A stretch of 43,160 nucleotides of DNA. Source: Candidatus Palauibacter scopulicola (lineage in GTDB: Bacteria; Gemmatimonadota; Gemmatimonadetes; Palauibacterales; Palauibacteraceae). A program made the position numbers and the translations under genes. The notes under the pieces are model-generated. The model was not told where the DNA came from. It did no database searches and worked only from the letters and a program-made list of their open reading frames with translations. The stretch's first letter is position 1. Each line of letters begins with the position of its first letter. This document shows, in pieces, positions 8,263-17,228 of the stretch. The stretch is from positions 1 to 43,160 of the forward strand of contig NZ_CANPWG010000070.1 in the NCBI RefSeq assembly GCF_947581915.1, written 5' to 3'.

Positions 8263-8619
8263 TCAGTCCAGCAGCTTCAGCCAGCTCCGCAGTTCGCTCG
8301 CCTTGTCGGCCTGGCGGCTGATCGATTCGCGGTTCACGTCGTTCAACTCGGTGGGGCCCCGATCGCGAACGGCCCCCGCCTCCTCCGCGGCCGCGTACGC
8401 CTCCTCGGCGTGCCTGAGGGCATCGACGAAGGCCCCGGCCGTCCGGTGTACCAGCGCCGCGGCGTCCGTCTTCCCCTCGCGGGCCGTTTCCAGCCGTTCC
8501 TCCGCCCGCTTCACCGCGAGAGTGGCGTGGGACAGCGCCCGGTACGCCGCGTCGTACGCCTCTTCCTTCGACATCGCCTTCCTGTAGGCGTCGAGGGCTC
8601 GCCTCGCCGGATCCTTCAT
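8263..8619 (-). CDS. Small alpha-helical protein, uncharacterised
   Basis: 118 residues rich in Ala, Glu, Arg and Lys with heptad-like spacing (AYRALSHATLAVKRAEERLETARE, FVDALRHAEEAYAAAEEAG), so a helical bundle or coiled coil is expected; there is no signal peptide. The ATG at 8617-8619 overlaps the TGA of the amidohydrolase in an ATGA junction, with a GGGGACGGGG stretch in front. Translation is therefore probably coupled to the enzyme. A longer frame extends upstream, but it is the opposite reading of the amidohydrolase and is rejected. Function unknown. Confidence 0.65.
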   Translation of the reverse strand: MKDPARRALDAYRKAMSKEEAYDAAYRALSHATLAVKRAEERLETAREGKTDAAALVHRTAGAFVDALRHAEEAYAAAEEAGAVRDRGPTELNDVNRESISRQADKASELRSWLKLLD

Positions 8620-9764
8620 CCCCCGTCCCCTCCAACGGTGCCAAAGCGGCTTCGGTCGATGTCGGGGATGATCCGGAGCGCGTTCTCGAAGTAGACCTTC
8701 CGCAGGACCTCGTCCGGCAGGTCGAGGCCGTACATGCGCCAGAAAGCGTGGTACCTCCGGTAGTAGGGGAAGTACTCGTCGGAGGTCTCCAGCACCCGGA
8801 AGTACGTGGGATACTCGTCCGGCGCCCAGGAATCCTTCCCCATCAGGATCCGGTCCTGGTACTCGATGAAGAACCCGCGGGCGAAGCGGGGCTGCCGGCC
8901 CGGCTCGTAGATCACGGCGCCGAGTCCGACGTTCATGTTCGGGATCTCGTCCAGGAGCTGCCCGAGGCGGCCGAGGTCGTGGCCGAGCCACGCGAGGTGC
9001 GCGGCGATGAACGTCGTCCCCGGGTGCCGGCGGAACATGTTCAACTGCTCCTCCAGCACCAGCTCGAAGGAGGGCGGGCCGGTCTGCCGGCGGCCGGGCC
9101 GCACGCGAAGCTCGAGCCAGCGCTCGTTGCGCTCGTCCATCGGCTCCCAGAAGGACGCCGGGTCCCCCGAGTGGATGAGGACGGGGATGCCGAGTTCTCC
9201 CGCCTTCGCCCAGATCGGGTCGAGGCGGGGGTCGTCCACCGGGACGCGCCGGTCGGCGGCATCGGTGAGCCACAGTCCGAGGTTCTTGAAGATCTTGAGC
9301 CCGCGCGCGCCGGCTTCGACATCGGCCTCCAGCCGGGCCGCGGCGAGCGCCCCGAATTCGGGGTTCCCGATGTCGCTGAAGTCGACGTTCGCGAACACGA
9401 CGAAACGGCCGGGATACGCGGCCTCGAAGGCCTCGATCTGGTGCGCGAGCCGGGGGCCGGTGCCGCCGCTCAGGTTGACGCCGACGGCGAGGTTGAGCGC
9501 GTCCATGTCGCGCACGAGCTGGTCGAGTTGCGGGCGCGGCATCGTCCCGTTGAGGTGCAGGTGGACATCCACGAAGGGGAAGGCCGCGCGCGAGACCGGG
9601 TTCTCGGGCACGACCAGCGTCGAGCGGGGCTCGTACGCCTCGACCGTCATCGGCGGCGAGGTGTCCGGGGGCGTGGGTGGTGGGCCGCGCCGCACCTGAG
9701 CCGCGGCCGGCGTCGCCGCCGCCAGCACGATCGCGATCGCCATCCCCGTCCGCGCGTCCCTCAT
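8616..9764 (-). CDS. Exported amidohydrolase-2 family metal-dependent hydrolase
   Basis: 382 residues with a signal peptide (MAIAIVLAAATPAAAQ) starting near residue 8. The TIM-barrel metal site is visible: HLH at 68-70 (FVDVHLHLN), a lysine in GLKIFKNLG, a histidine in VLIHSGDP, another in FIAAHLAWLG, and the late aspartate in GKDSWAPDEYP. Amidohydrolase-2 members hydrolyse or decarboxylate cyclic and aromatic substrates; the periplasmic versions in this type of genome have no known substrate. The C-terminus ends in an FENALRIIP helix typical of the family. It is the middle gene of a leftward cluster, 45 bp after the creatininase and overlapping the helical protein gene. Confidence 0.9.
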   Translation of the reverse strand: MRDARTGMAIAIVLAAATPAAAQVRRGPPPTPPDTSPPMTVEAYEPRSTLVVPENPVSRAAFPFVDVHLHLNGTMPRPQLDQLVRDMDALNLAVGVNLSGGTGPRLAHQIEAFEAAYPGRFVVFANVDFSDIGNPEFGALAAARLEADVEAGARGLKIFKNLGLWLTDAADRRVPVDDPRLDPIWAKAGELGIPVLIHSGDPASFWEPMDERNERWLELRVRPGRRQTGPPSFELVLEEQLNMFRRHPGTTFIAAHLAWLGHDLGRLGQLLDEIPNMNVGLGAVIYEPGRQPRFARGFFIEYQDRILMGKDSWAPDEYPTYFRVLETSDEYFPYYRRYHAFWRMYGLDLPDEVLRKVYFENALRIIPDIDRSRFGTVGGDGG

Positions 9765-9809
9765 CCCGTCGTCTCCATCTTCAGGTCCGTACCAGCCTCC
9801 GAGCCGAAC

Positions 9810-10568
9810 CTATGCCCCAAAGTGCGCGGCCATGCGATCCGCCAGCGCCGCGATCATCTTCTCGCCGAGTTCGGCGCTCGCCCCGCGCGCGTCGCCGAGG
9901 ATCCCGTTCGGCGTCACGCTCGCGAACCCCTCGCTGAGCACGCGCCGGATGAGTTCCGGTTCCTCTTCGGGCGTCGTAAGGCGTCCGCACTCGGCCAGTT
10001 CCTCGCGGACGATCCCGTCGTGCATGGCCATCATGATTGACGTCTCGGCGATGTCCGCGTGGCCGCCTACGCGGCCCCCGAGCCCCGCCTCCGCCTCCGC
10101 GACACCGCGCCAGACGCCGATGACCTCGCCCAGGTCCGCGTATACGTCCACGGAACAGTCGGGCCCCGCCGCTTCGTTGAACGCGTCACGCGCCTCGGCG
10201 AGCGGAGCGAAGTTCCCTCCGTGGGATGGGACGAAGCAGACGCGCCGGAAGCCGTGGTGCGCGAGGCTGACGGCGTAGTCCCGGCACACGGCGAGGAAGG
10301 TCGCCTTCTCGAGGGACACGGTGCCGGGGAACGCCATGTGGTGCGCGGACCAGCCGACCCGGATCGTCGGCGCCACGAGCGCCCCGCCGAGCCGCCGGGC
10401 GATCTCGACCGCGAGCCGGTCCCCGTGCTCGGCGTCCACGAACAGCGGCAGGTGCGGCCCGTGCTGCTCCACCGCCCCCGCCGCGACGACGACGGTCGTG
10501 ACCCCCGCCTCGATCGCCGCCCCGATCTCGGGCGAGGTCATCCGCTCCATCCGTATTTCGGCAGTCAT
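9810..10568 (-). CDS. Creatininase-family amidohydrolase
   Basis: 252 residues, the family length. The signatures are EQHGPHLP (E34, H36) near the N-terminus, D45, SHGGN (H116) and GGHADIAETS with H170 and E175, which together form the binuclear Zn/Mn site of creatininase and related enzymes such as FAPy deformylases and peptide-cleaving MftE. It opens a linear amide bond in a small cyclic or formylated substrate; the precise one is not evident. There is no signal peptide, so the protein is cytoplasmic. It precedes the exported amidohydrolase on the same strand, suggesting a joint catabolic role. Confidence 0.93.
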   Translation of the reverse strand: MTAEIRMERMTSPEIGAAIEAGVTTVVVAAGAVEQHGPHLPLFVDAEHGDRLAVEIARRLGGALVAPTIRVGWSAHHMAFPGTVSLEKATFLAVCRDYAVSLAHHGFRRVCFVPSHGGNFAPLAEARDAFNEAAGPDCSVDVYADLGEVIGVWRGVAEAEAGLGGRVGGHADIAETSIMMAMHDGIVREELAECGRLTTPEEEPELIRRVLSEGFASVTPNGILGDARGASAELGEKMIAALADRMAAHFGA

Positions 10569-10945
10569 TCGGGTGACGCTCCGGCTCGCTGGGCTGGAAG
10601 GGCGGCTGGGACACCAGGTCCCGCAGCCTGTCGCCAGCCGAAGATCCCCCGACCCGCGCGGGCGCGCTACCCTCGGCCGGTCATCCTTCCTCCAGGATCT
10701 CGCGCAGGCGCTCGATCTCCTCGGGTTCGAGCTTCCGCTCTTCCATCACCGCGGAGCCACGCGGCGGGAGGCGAAGACAAGGCGGAGGGCAGGGCCCGGG
10801 AGCCGGATTCGCGGGACCCTGTTTCAGATTTTGATGGGTTCATCTATTCTATACGGGCTATGTGGTCGGGTGGGGTGGCCGGTACCGGTTCCTTACCCGG
10901 GCCCGCTCCCTCCCGCGGAACCCCTGCCGAAACGAGGTAAGCGAG
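10569..10945. other. 377-bp divergent region, mostly non-coding
   Basis: This lies between the leftward creatininase and the rightward Asp-box gene. It is GC-rich apart from an AT-rich island at about 10821-10860 containing TTTTGATGGGTTCATC and TCTATAC, a likely promoter region for the rightward gene; the spacing of TTGATG to TATACG (13 bp) is poor, so no exact boxes are called. A leftward 21-codon frame (10681-10746) is the only protein-like stretch. No repeat or RNA gene was recognised. Confidence 0.5.
10681..10746 (-). CDS. Possible 21-residue micro-protein or gene remnant
   Basis: ATG at 10744-10746 to TGA at 10681-10683. The product is strongly charged and helix-forming, containing KLEPEEIERLREILEE, which looks like genuine protein sequence rather than random translation. 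No ribosome site precedes the ATG, and the codons upstream in the same frame look like noise. It may be the C-terminal relic of a lost gene, or chance. Confidence 0.22.
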   Translation of the reverse strand: MEERKLEPEEIERLREILEEG

Positions 10946-13900
10946 ATGCGTACGCGCTCAGGGCTCCCGGTGTCTCTGTCTCTCCTCGCGGTGCTTGCCC
11001 TCGCCGCAGCCCCTCTTCCCGCGCTGGCCCAGGACGCCGATCTGCAGGCGGCCGTCCAGGCGCTCGAATGGCGCGAAATCGGACCCACGATCATGGGCGG
11101 CCGGGTCGCCGACCTCGCGGTCGACGAATCCGATCCGTCCACCTTCTACGTCGGCGTCGCGACAGGCGGCGTGTGGAAGACGATCAACGGCGGGACGACG
11201 TTCGAGTCCCTGTTCGACGATCAGCCGATGCTGTCCGTCGGGGACATCACCCTCGCCCCGTCGAACCCCAACGTCGTGTGGGTCGGGTCGGGAGAGCCGC
11301 AGAACCGCCAGTCCTCCCCGTGGGGGATGGGCGTGTTCCGGTCGACGGACGCCGGCCGCACGTGGACCCACCTCGGACTCGAGGCGACGCACCACATCTC
11401 CCGCATCCAGGTCCACCCGCGGGATCCGGACGTGGCCTACGTGGCGGCGATGGGCCGCCTGTGGGGCGCGAACCCGGAGCGCGGCGTGTACCGGACGATG
11501 GACGGGGGCGAGACGTGGGAACTCGTCCTCTACGTCGACGAGCACACGGGCGCGATCGACCTCGCCATGGATCCGGGCGATCCGATGACCCTGTTCGCCG
11601 CCATGTACCAGCGGCAGCGGACGCTGTGGGGCTTCAACGGAGGCGGGCCGGGCGGCGGCATCTACCGGACGATGGACGGCGGCGACAACTGGACGAAGCT
11701 CGCCGGCGGCCTGCCGGAGGGTGACGTGGGCCGCATCGGGCTCGACATCTACCGCCGGGACGGGAACCTCGTCTGGGCGATCGTCGAAGCCGACGCGCGC
11801 GCCCCGGGACAGGGCTTCGGTGCCCAGGAAGACGCCGACCGCAAGACGGGCACCTACAAGTCGACCGACCGCGGCGAGACGTGGGTGCAGACGAGCACGA
11901 CGAACAACCGTCCCATGTACTACAGCCAGATCCGCATCGATCCGAACGATCCGGAGCGGCTCTACCTGGGCGGCGCGAACCTGTACCGCTCCTCCGACGG
12001 CGGAATCAACTTCACGCCGGACGCGGCCTCCGAGGTCCACTCCGACCACCACGCGCTGTGGATCAACCCGGCGAACTCCGACCACCTGATCCTGGGTGGG
12101 GACGGCGGCGTCTCGATCAGCTGGGACCGCTCGGACAACTGGCGCCAGCTGACGAACCTGCCGCTCGCGCAGTTCTACGAGATCGGCGTCGACAACCGCG
12201 AACCGTACCACGTGTGCGGCGGCCTCCAGGACAACGGCTCCTGGTGCGGTCCGTCGGACACCTGGTCCAACCAGGGGATCCGGCCCCGCGACTGGTATAA
12301 CGTGGGAAGCGGCGACGGCTACTTCACCGTCCTCCACCCCAACGGCGAGGTGATGCTCGCGGAGTCCCAGAACGGGAACCTGATGCGGACGAACCTCAAG
12401 ACGGGCGAACGGCTGCGGAAGCGCCCGCTGGGACGCCCCGGTGAGGACGAGGAGGATCCGCCCGACTACCGCTGGAACTGGGACACGCCCGTCGAGGTGT
12501 CGCCCAGCGACCCGAACACGGTCTACTACGGCGGGAACGTCCTGTTCAAGTCGACGGACTACGGGCAGACGTGGGAGCAGATCTCCCCCGACCTGACGAA
12601 GGCCATCGACCGGACGACGCTGGAGATCATGGGCGTCCTCGGCTCCGAGCCGATGATGTCGGCCAACGACGGGACATCGACCTTCGGCAACATGATCTCG
12701 ATCGAGGAATCGCCCCTCGATCCGATGGTGGTCTACGTCGGCACGGACGACGGCAACCTGCAGGTCACGCGGGACGGCGGCGCGACGTGGACGAACACGG
12801 GGCCGAACATGCCGGGCGTGCCCGACCAGCTCTACATGACGCGGATCGTCGCCTCGCACGCCGACCCCGGCACCGTGTGGGTGGCGGGGGACAACCACCG
12901 CAACAACGACATGGCCCCGTATCTGTACGTGTCGAACGACTACGGCGAGTCGTGGCGGGCCGTCAGGGACGGGATCCCGGACGGGTGGTCGCTGAACGCG
13001 CTCAAGCAGCACCCTCGCGCCGCGAACCTCCTCTTCGCCGGCAACGAGATCGGGACCTACTTCTCGATCGACGCGGGCAACTCGTGGCACCCGCTGCTGC
13101 GGAACATGCCGCCGGCGCCTGTGGACGACATCCAGATCCAGGAGCGCGAGAACGACCTCGTGATCGGCACGCACGGGCGCGGGATCTGGATCATGGAGGA
13201 CGTCACGCCGCTCGAGGAGCTGAGCCAGCAGGTGCTCGCCTCTGAGGTCCACCTCTTCTCGACGCAGTCGGCGGTCGCCTACAACCCTTACACGCCGCAG
13301 GGCTGGACGCCGGGCGTGTGGGAGGCGGACAACCCGCCGCAGGGCGCCCGCATCCGCTACTGGCTGGGCAGCGACCTGCCGGATGCCCCGACGGCCGACG
13401 AGGAAGGCGGCGACAGCGGCGAGCGGATCGTCACCAGCGGTCCCTCGGCCAACGGCGACGCCGCGATGCCCGCGGTCGCGATGGCGGGCAACGCGACGAT
13501 CACGATCCTCGACTCCGACGGCTCCGTCATCCGCGAACTCGAAGGCGGCGGCGACCGCGGCCTCAACGAGGTGATCTGGGATCTGCGTTACGAGCCCCCA
13601 CCGGCGCCTCCGGGCGGGGGCGGGTTCTTCTTCCGCGCCGGCGCCACGGCGCCCAAGGTCCTCCCGGGGACGTACACGGCCCGGCTGGACGCGGCGGGAC
13701 AGACGCTCGAGACGGCGGTCACGGTGCGGCTCGACCCGCGCGTGAACATCAGCCAGGGCGACCTCATGGCGCGACAGGAGGCACTCATGAGCGCCTACGC
13801 GCTCGCGAAGCCGACGAACGAGGGGCTGCAGGCCGCGGCCCGGCTGCGCGGCCACCTGTCCGACGTCGAGGCGCAGCTCGAGGGCCACGACGTGGCCGAG

Positions 13901-14197
13901 TCGCTGACGGCGGAAGTCGAGGCCATCGGCGAGGAGCTGGACGAGATCGGCGAGGAGCTGGGACGGGCGCGCGGCGGGGCCGGCGTGTCCGGCTCCTTGT
14001 CCGGCTACCACACGGCGCCGACGGCGGACATGCTCTACCAGCTTGAGCGCGGCTGGGAGGCGATGCCCGGCGCCATCGACCGTCTGAACGCCCTCATCGA
14101 GGACCGCATGCCGGCACTCTTCTCGGCCGTGCAGGCGGCCGGGGTCGGCCCCGACCTCGGCGATCCGGTACAGGTCCCGGTGCCGCCGATGCGCTGA
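10946..14197 (+). CDS. Exported VPS10/sortilin-type Asp-box beta-propeller protein
   Basis: 1,083 residues. The ATG at 10946 has GAGG upstream and is chosen because a clean signal peptide follows (LSLLAVLALAAAPLPALAQ); the frame opens earlier at 10862 without one. At least nine Asp-box turns are visible in the first 700 residues: STDAGRTW, TMDGGETW, TMDGGDNW, STDRGETW, SSDGGINF, STDYGQTW, TRDGGATW, SNDYGESW and SIDAGNSW. This spacing is that of the large glycosyl-hydrolase-like or sortilin propellers common in soil and marine bacteria. After residue 850 there is a beta-rich domain (PGTYTARLDAAGQTLETAVTV), then a helical C-terminus. Activity is unproven: these proteins are often labelled glycosyl hydrolase only by similarity. 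Confidence 0.92.
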   Translation: MRTRSGLPVSLSLLAVLALAAAPLPALAQDADLQAAVQALEWREIGPTIMGGRVADLAVDESDPSTFYVGVATGGVWKTINGGTTFESLFDDQPMLSVGDITLAPSNPNVVWVGSGEPQNRQSSPWGMGVFRSTDAGRTWTHLGLEATHHISRIQVHPRDPDVAYVAAMGRLWGANPERGVYRTMDGGETWELVLYVDEHTGAIDLAMDPGDPMTLFAAMYQRQRTLWGFNGGGPGGGIYRTMDGGDNWTKLAGGLPEGDVGRIGLDIYRRDGNLVWAIVEADARAPGQGFGAQEDADRKTGTYKSTDRGETWVQTSTTNNRPMYYSQIRIDPNDPERLYLGGANLYRSSDGGINFTPDAASEVHSDHHALWINPANSDHLILGGDGGVSISWDRSDNWRQLTNLPLAQFYEIGVDNREPYHVCGGLQDNGSWCGPSDTWSNQGIRPRDWYNVGSGDGYFTVLHPNGEVMLAESQNGNLMRTNLKTGERLRKRPLGRPGEDEEDPPDYRWNWDTPVEVSPSDPNTVYYGGNVLFKSTDYGQTWEQISPDLTKAIDRTTLEIMGVLGSEPMMSANDGTSTFGNMISIEESPLDPMVVYVGTDDGNLQVTRDGGATWTNTGPNMPGVPDQLYMTRIVASHADPGTVWVAGDNHRNNDMAPYLYVSNDYGESWRAVRDGIPDGWSLNALKQHPRAANLLFAGNEIGTYFSIDAGNSWHPLLRNMPPAPVDDIQIQERENDLVIGTHGRGIWIMEDVTPLEELSQQVLASEVHLFSTQSAVAYNPYTPQGWTPGVWEADNPPQGARIRYWLGSDLPDAPTADEEGGDSGERIVTSGPSANGDAAMPAVAMAGNATITILDSDGSVIRELEGGGDRGLNEVIWDLRYEPPPAPPGGGGFFFRAGATAPKVLPGTYTARLDAAGQTLETAVTVRLDPRVNISQGDLMARQEALMSAYALAKPTNEGLQAAARLRGHLSDVEAQLEGHDVAESLTAEVEAIGEELDEIGEELGRARGGAGVSGSLSGYHTAPTADMLYQLERGWEAMPGAIDRLNALIEDRMPALFSAVQAAGVGPDLGDPVQVPVPPMR

Positions 14198-14313
14198 CGA
14201 AGCTCACGGACCGTAAGAGTCGGGAGTTGACCCGGCTCCAGTCCGAGCCGCCCGCCGCGAGCCCGGAAGATCGGGCGCGCCGGCGGGCGGCGGCGCTTCG
14301 AGGCCGACGTGCT

Positions 14314-14343
14314 TTGTCTTCCCGGGCACGCCGTCGCCATAAT
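14314..14343 (+). promoter_or_regulatory. Candidate sigma-70-like promoter of the M14 peptidase gene
   Basis: TTGTCT at 14314-14319 and CATAAT at 14338-14343 are separated by 18 bp. Transcription would start near 14350, giving a leader of about 40 nt before the ATG at 14389, which has an AAGGAGA ribosome site. This is the best -35/-10 pair seen in the window, but it rests on sequence resemblance only. Confidence 0.5.
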
Positions 14344-14388
14344 GGGCGCCGAAACTCCGCACACGATCTGCGTAAGGAGAGTCCGCAC

Positions 14389-17199
14389 ATGTCGTTCTTC
14401 GCCCCCCACCGGGTGGCCCGGGCTTCGGCCTGCGGCCTTCTGCCCGCCGCCGCGACCGTCCTCGGCGTGCTGGCCGCGCGACCGGCCCTCGCGCAGGAGC
14501 TGACGTCCCCGGAGGCTTTCTTCGGGCATGAGATCGGCGCTGACTACGAACTGCCGGACTACGGCGACCTCTCCCGCTACTGGGAGACGCTGGCCGCCGA
14601 GTCCCCGCGCATGACGCTGCAGTCGATCGGGACGACGGCCGAGGGCCGCGACCAGCTCATGGCGATCGTCACCTCGCCCGAGAACCACGCGAACCTCGAC
14701 GAATACCGGGAGATCTCCGCCCGCCTCGCGCTCGCCAGGGGCGTGACCGAGGAGGAAGCGCGAGCACTCGCCCGCCGCGGCAAGGCCATCGTGTGGATCG
14801 ATGGCGGCCTCCACGCCACGGAGGTCCTGGGCGCGCAGCAGCTCATGGAGACGCTGTGGCAGTTCGTGAGCGGGACCGACGACGAGACGATGCGGATCCT
14901 CGACGACGTCATCATCCTCTTCGTCCACGCGAACCCCGACGGGATGGACCTCGTCTCGAACTGGTACACGCGGGTCGCGGAGAAGACGGAGCGCTCCACG
15001 CGCGGGATTCCCGTCCTCTACCAGAAGTATGTGGGGCACGACAACAACCGGGACTTCTACACGTCCTTCCAGCCGGAATCCGAGAACATGAACCGGCAGA
15101 TGTACCGGACGTGGTATCCGCAGATCGTCTACAACCACCACCAGACGGGACCCACCGGGACCGTGCTGTTCGCGCCCCCGTTCCGCGATCCGTTCAACTA
15201 CAACATCGACCCGATGGTCATCACGGGGATCGATCTCGTCGGGTCCGCCATGCACTCGCGCTTCACGGAGGAGGGGAAGCCCGGTGCGACGCGGCGGCGC
15301 GGGGCGAACTACTCGACGTGGTGGAACGGAGGCCTGCGCACGACGCCCTACTTCAAGAACATGATCGGGCTCCTCACGGAAACGATCGGGCACCCGACCC
15401 CGATGGAAATCCCGCTGATTCTCGAGCGGGTGCTGCCCAACGACAATCTGCCCGCCCCGATCGAGCCGCAGCCGTGGCACTTCCGCCAGTCGGTCGACTA
15501 TTCGGTGACCGCGAACAAGGCGGTGCTCGACGTCGCCTCCCGCTACCGCGAGACGTTCCTGTACCGCATCTGGCGCATGGGGATGAACTCGATCGAACGC
15601 GGCAGCAAGGACAGCTGGACGATTCTTCCGAGGCGCGTGGAGTGGCTGCGCGAGGAGATGCGGGCCGGAGCGGCGGAGACCGACTTCGCGCGCAACGTCG
15701 GCGGCTTCGGCGGCAGCCTCGGCACGCGCGCGGAATACGACAAGCTGCTCGAGCCCGATCTGCGCGATCCCCGGGGGTACATCCTCCCGTCCGACCAGGC
15801 CGACTTCCCGACCGCGACGAAGTTTGTCAACGCGCTCCTTGAGGGCGGCGTGATCGTGGAGCGGGCGACATCCGACTTCGGCGTCGAAGGGAAGGAGTAT
15901 CCCGCGGGCTCCTACGTGGTGCGGGCCGCGCAGGCCTTCCGGCCGCACGTCCTCGACATGTTCGAGCCGCAGGACCACCCGGACGACTTCCTCTTTCCCG
16001 GGGCATCTCCAACGCCGCCGTACGACAACGCCGGGTGGACGCTGGCGATCCAGATGGGGGTGGAGTTCGACCGCATCCTGGAGGGCTTCGACGGGCCGTT
16101 CGAGGAAATCAGTGAGTGGAACGCGAGCCCCATGCCGGGAATGGTCGCGGACGCGGACGGGGCGGACGGTTTCCTGTTCGGTCACGAGGCGAACGACGCC
16201 TTCACGGCCATCAACCGGCTGCAGGCCTCGGGACACGAGGTGTATTGGCTCACCGCCCCGCTGCGGGAGGGCGGGCGGATGCACCCGGTCGGCACGTTCT
16301 ACGTGAAAAACCGCCGCGGAACGGCCGACGCGGTCGCGTCGCTGGCGGCCGAACTGGGGATCGACTTCCGGGGTCTGGCGAACGATCCGGACGTGGACGC
16401 ACTGCGTCTGCGGGCGCCCCGCGTCGCGCTCTGGGACACGTACGGGGGCTCCATGCCGTCGGGCTGGATCCGCTGGGTCCTCGAGCAGTTCGAGTACGCG
16501 GATTTCGAACTCGTCTTCCCGCAGCGGCTCGACGCGGGAGCGCTGAGCGACGACTACGACGTCATCATCTTCCCGCAGGGCGCCATCGGCTCGCGGTTCC
16601 AGTTCGGCGGGGGCGGCGCGCCGGCTCCGGAGACGATTCCCGAGGAGTACCGTGACCGGCTCGGCCGGGTCACCTCCGATGCGACGACGCCGGCGCTGAT
16701 CGAGTTCCTCGAGGACGGCGGTTCGATCGTCACCATCGGCGGCTCGACGGCCCTCGGAAATGAGCTCGGGCTTCCGCTGGAGGACCACCTGATCAAGGAC
16801 GGCGAGCCGCTGGGCCGGGAGGAGTACTACGTGCCCGGGTCGATTCTGGAGGTCACGGTGGACAACTCGCGGCTCGTCGCCACGGGAGTTCCGTCGACGC
16901 TCCGGGTGTCGTTCAACAACAGCCCCGTGTTCGGCGCCTCGGCGCTGGCGGCCAGGAACGACGGGGCGAGCGGGGTGACGCCGCTCGCCTGGTTCGACAC
17001 TGACACGCCGCTCGTCAGCGGTTGGGCGTGGGGTCAGGAGCACCTGCAGGGCGGCGTGACGATGGCGGAAGCGAAGGTGGGCAACGGGCACCTGTACCTG
17101 TTCGGCCCGCTCATCACGCGGCGCGCGCAGCCGCACGGCACCTTCAAGTTCCTGTTCAACGCGATCGCCCTCTCGACGGCGGAGCCCGCACGGCCGTAA
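14389..17199 (+). CDS. Exported M14-family zinc carboxypeptidase
   Basis: 936 residues from the ATG at 14389; an upstream in-frame ATG at 14227 is rejected for lack of a ribosome site and signal peptide. A signal peptide spans about residues 8-36 (ending ALAQ). Zinc ligands are H142 and E145 in DGGLHATE, with the third histidine in VYNHHQTGP (250/251). NPDG (182-185) and HDNNRDFY (217-224) are M14 landmarks, and E331 in LLTETIGHP is the probable general base. The remaining 500 residues carry a second region (MVADADGADGFLFG onward) resembling the class-I glutamine-amidotransferase-like domain often fused in large bacterial M14 proteins; this part is a guess. It likely trims peptides in the periplasm. 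It follows the Asp-box gene by 191 bp with its own promoter candidate. Confidence 0.9.
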   Translation: MSFFAPHRVARASACGLLPAAATVLGVLAARPALAQELTSPEAFFGHEIGADYELPDYGDLSRYWETLAAESPRMTLQSIGTTAEGRDQLMAIVTSPENHANLDEYREISARLALARGVTEEEARALARRGKAIVWIDGGLHATEVLGAQQLMETLWQFVSGTDDETMRILDDVIILFVHANPDGMDLVSNWYTRVAEKTERSTRGIPVLYQKYVGHDNNRDFYTSFQPESENMNRQMYRTWYPQIVYNHHQTGPTGTVLFAPPFRDPFNYNIDPMVITGIDLVGSAMHSRFTEEGKPGATRRRGANYSTWWNGGLRTTPYFKNMIGLLTETIGHPTPMEIPLILERVLPNDNLPAPIEPQPWHFRQSVDYSVTANKAVLDVASRYRETFLYRIWRMGMNSIERGSKDSWTILPRRVEWLREEMRAGAAETDFARNVGGFGGSLGTRAEYDKLLEPDLRDPRGYILPSDQADFPTATKFVNALLEGGVIVERATSDFGVEGKEYPAGSYVVRAAQAFRPHVLDMFEPQDHPDDFLFPGASPTPPYDNAGWTLAIQMGVEFDRILEGFDGPFEEISEWNASPMPGMVADADGADGFLFGHEANDAFTAINRLQASGHEVYWLTAPLREGGRMHPVGTFYVKNRRGTADAVASLAAELGIDFRGLANDPDVDALRLRAPRVALWDTYGGSMPSGWIRWVLEQFEYADFELVFPQRLDAGALSDDYDVIIFPQGAIGSRFQFGGGGAPAPETIPEEYRDRLGRVTSDATTPALIEFLEDGGSIVTIGGSTALGNELGLPLEDHLIKDGEPLGREEYYVPGSILEVTVDNSRLVATGVPSTLRVSFNNSPVFGASALAARNDGASGVTPLAWFDTDTPLVSGWAWGQEHLQGGVTMAEAKVGNGHLYLFGPLITRRAQPHGTFKFLFNAIALSTAEPARP

Positions 17200-17228
17200 G
17201 CGCGGCTGGACCCGACGGAAGGGGCCGC

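Noticed and set aside
10958..14011. Open minus-strand frame of about 1,000 codons opposite the Asp-box gene
   Set aside because: It is the antisense of a well-supported gene with a signal peptide and Asp-box repeats; its translation is rich in R, V and H with no domain pattern, the usual shadow in GC-rich DNA.
14035..17136. Long minus-strand frame opposite the M14 peptidase
   Set aside because: It lacks recognisable domains and lies exactly over a peptidase with intact catalytic motifs.
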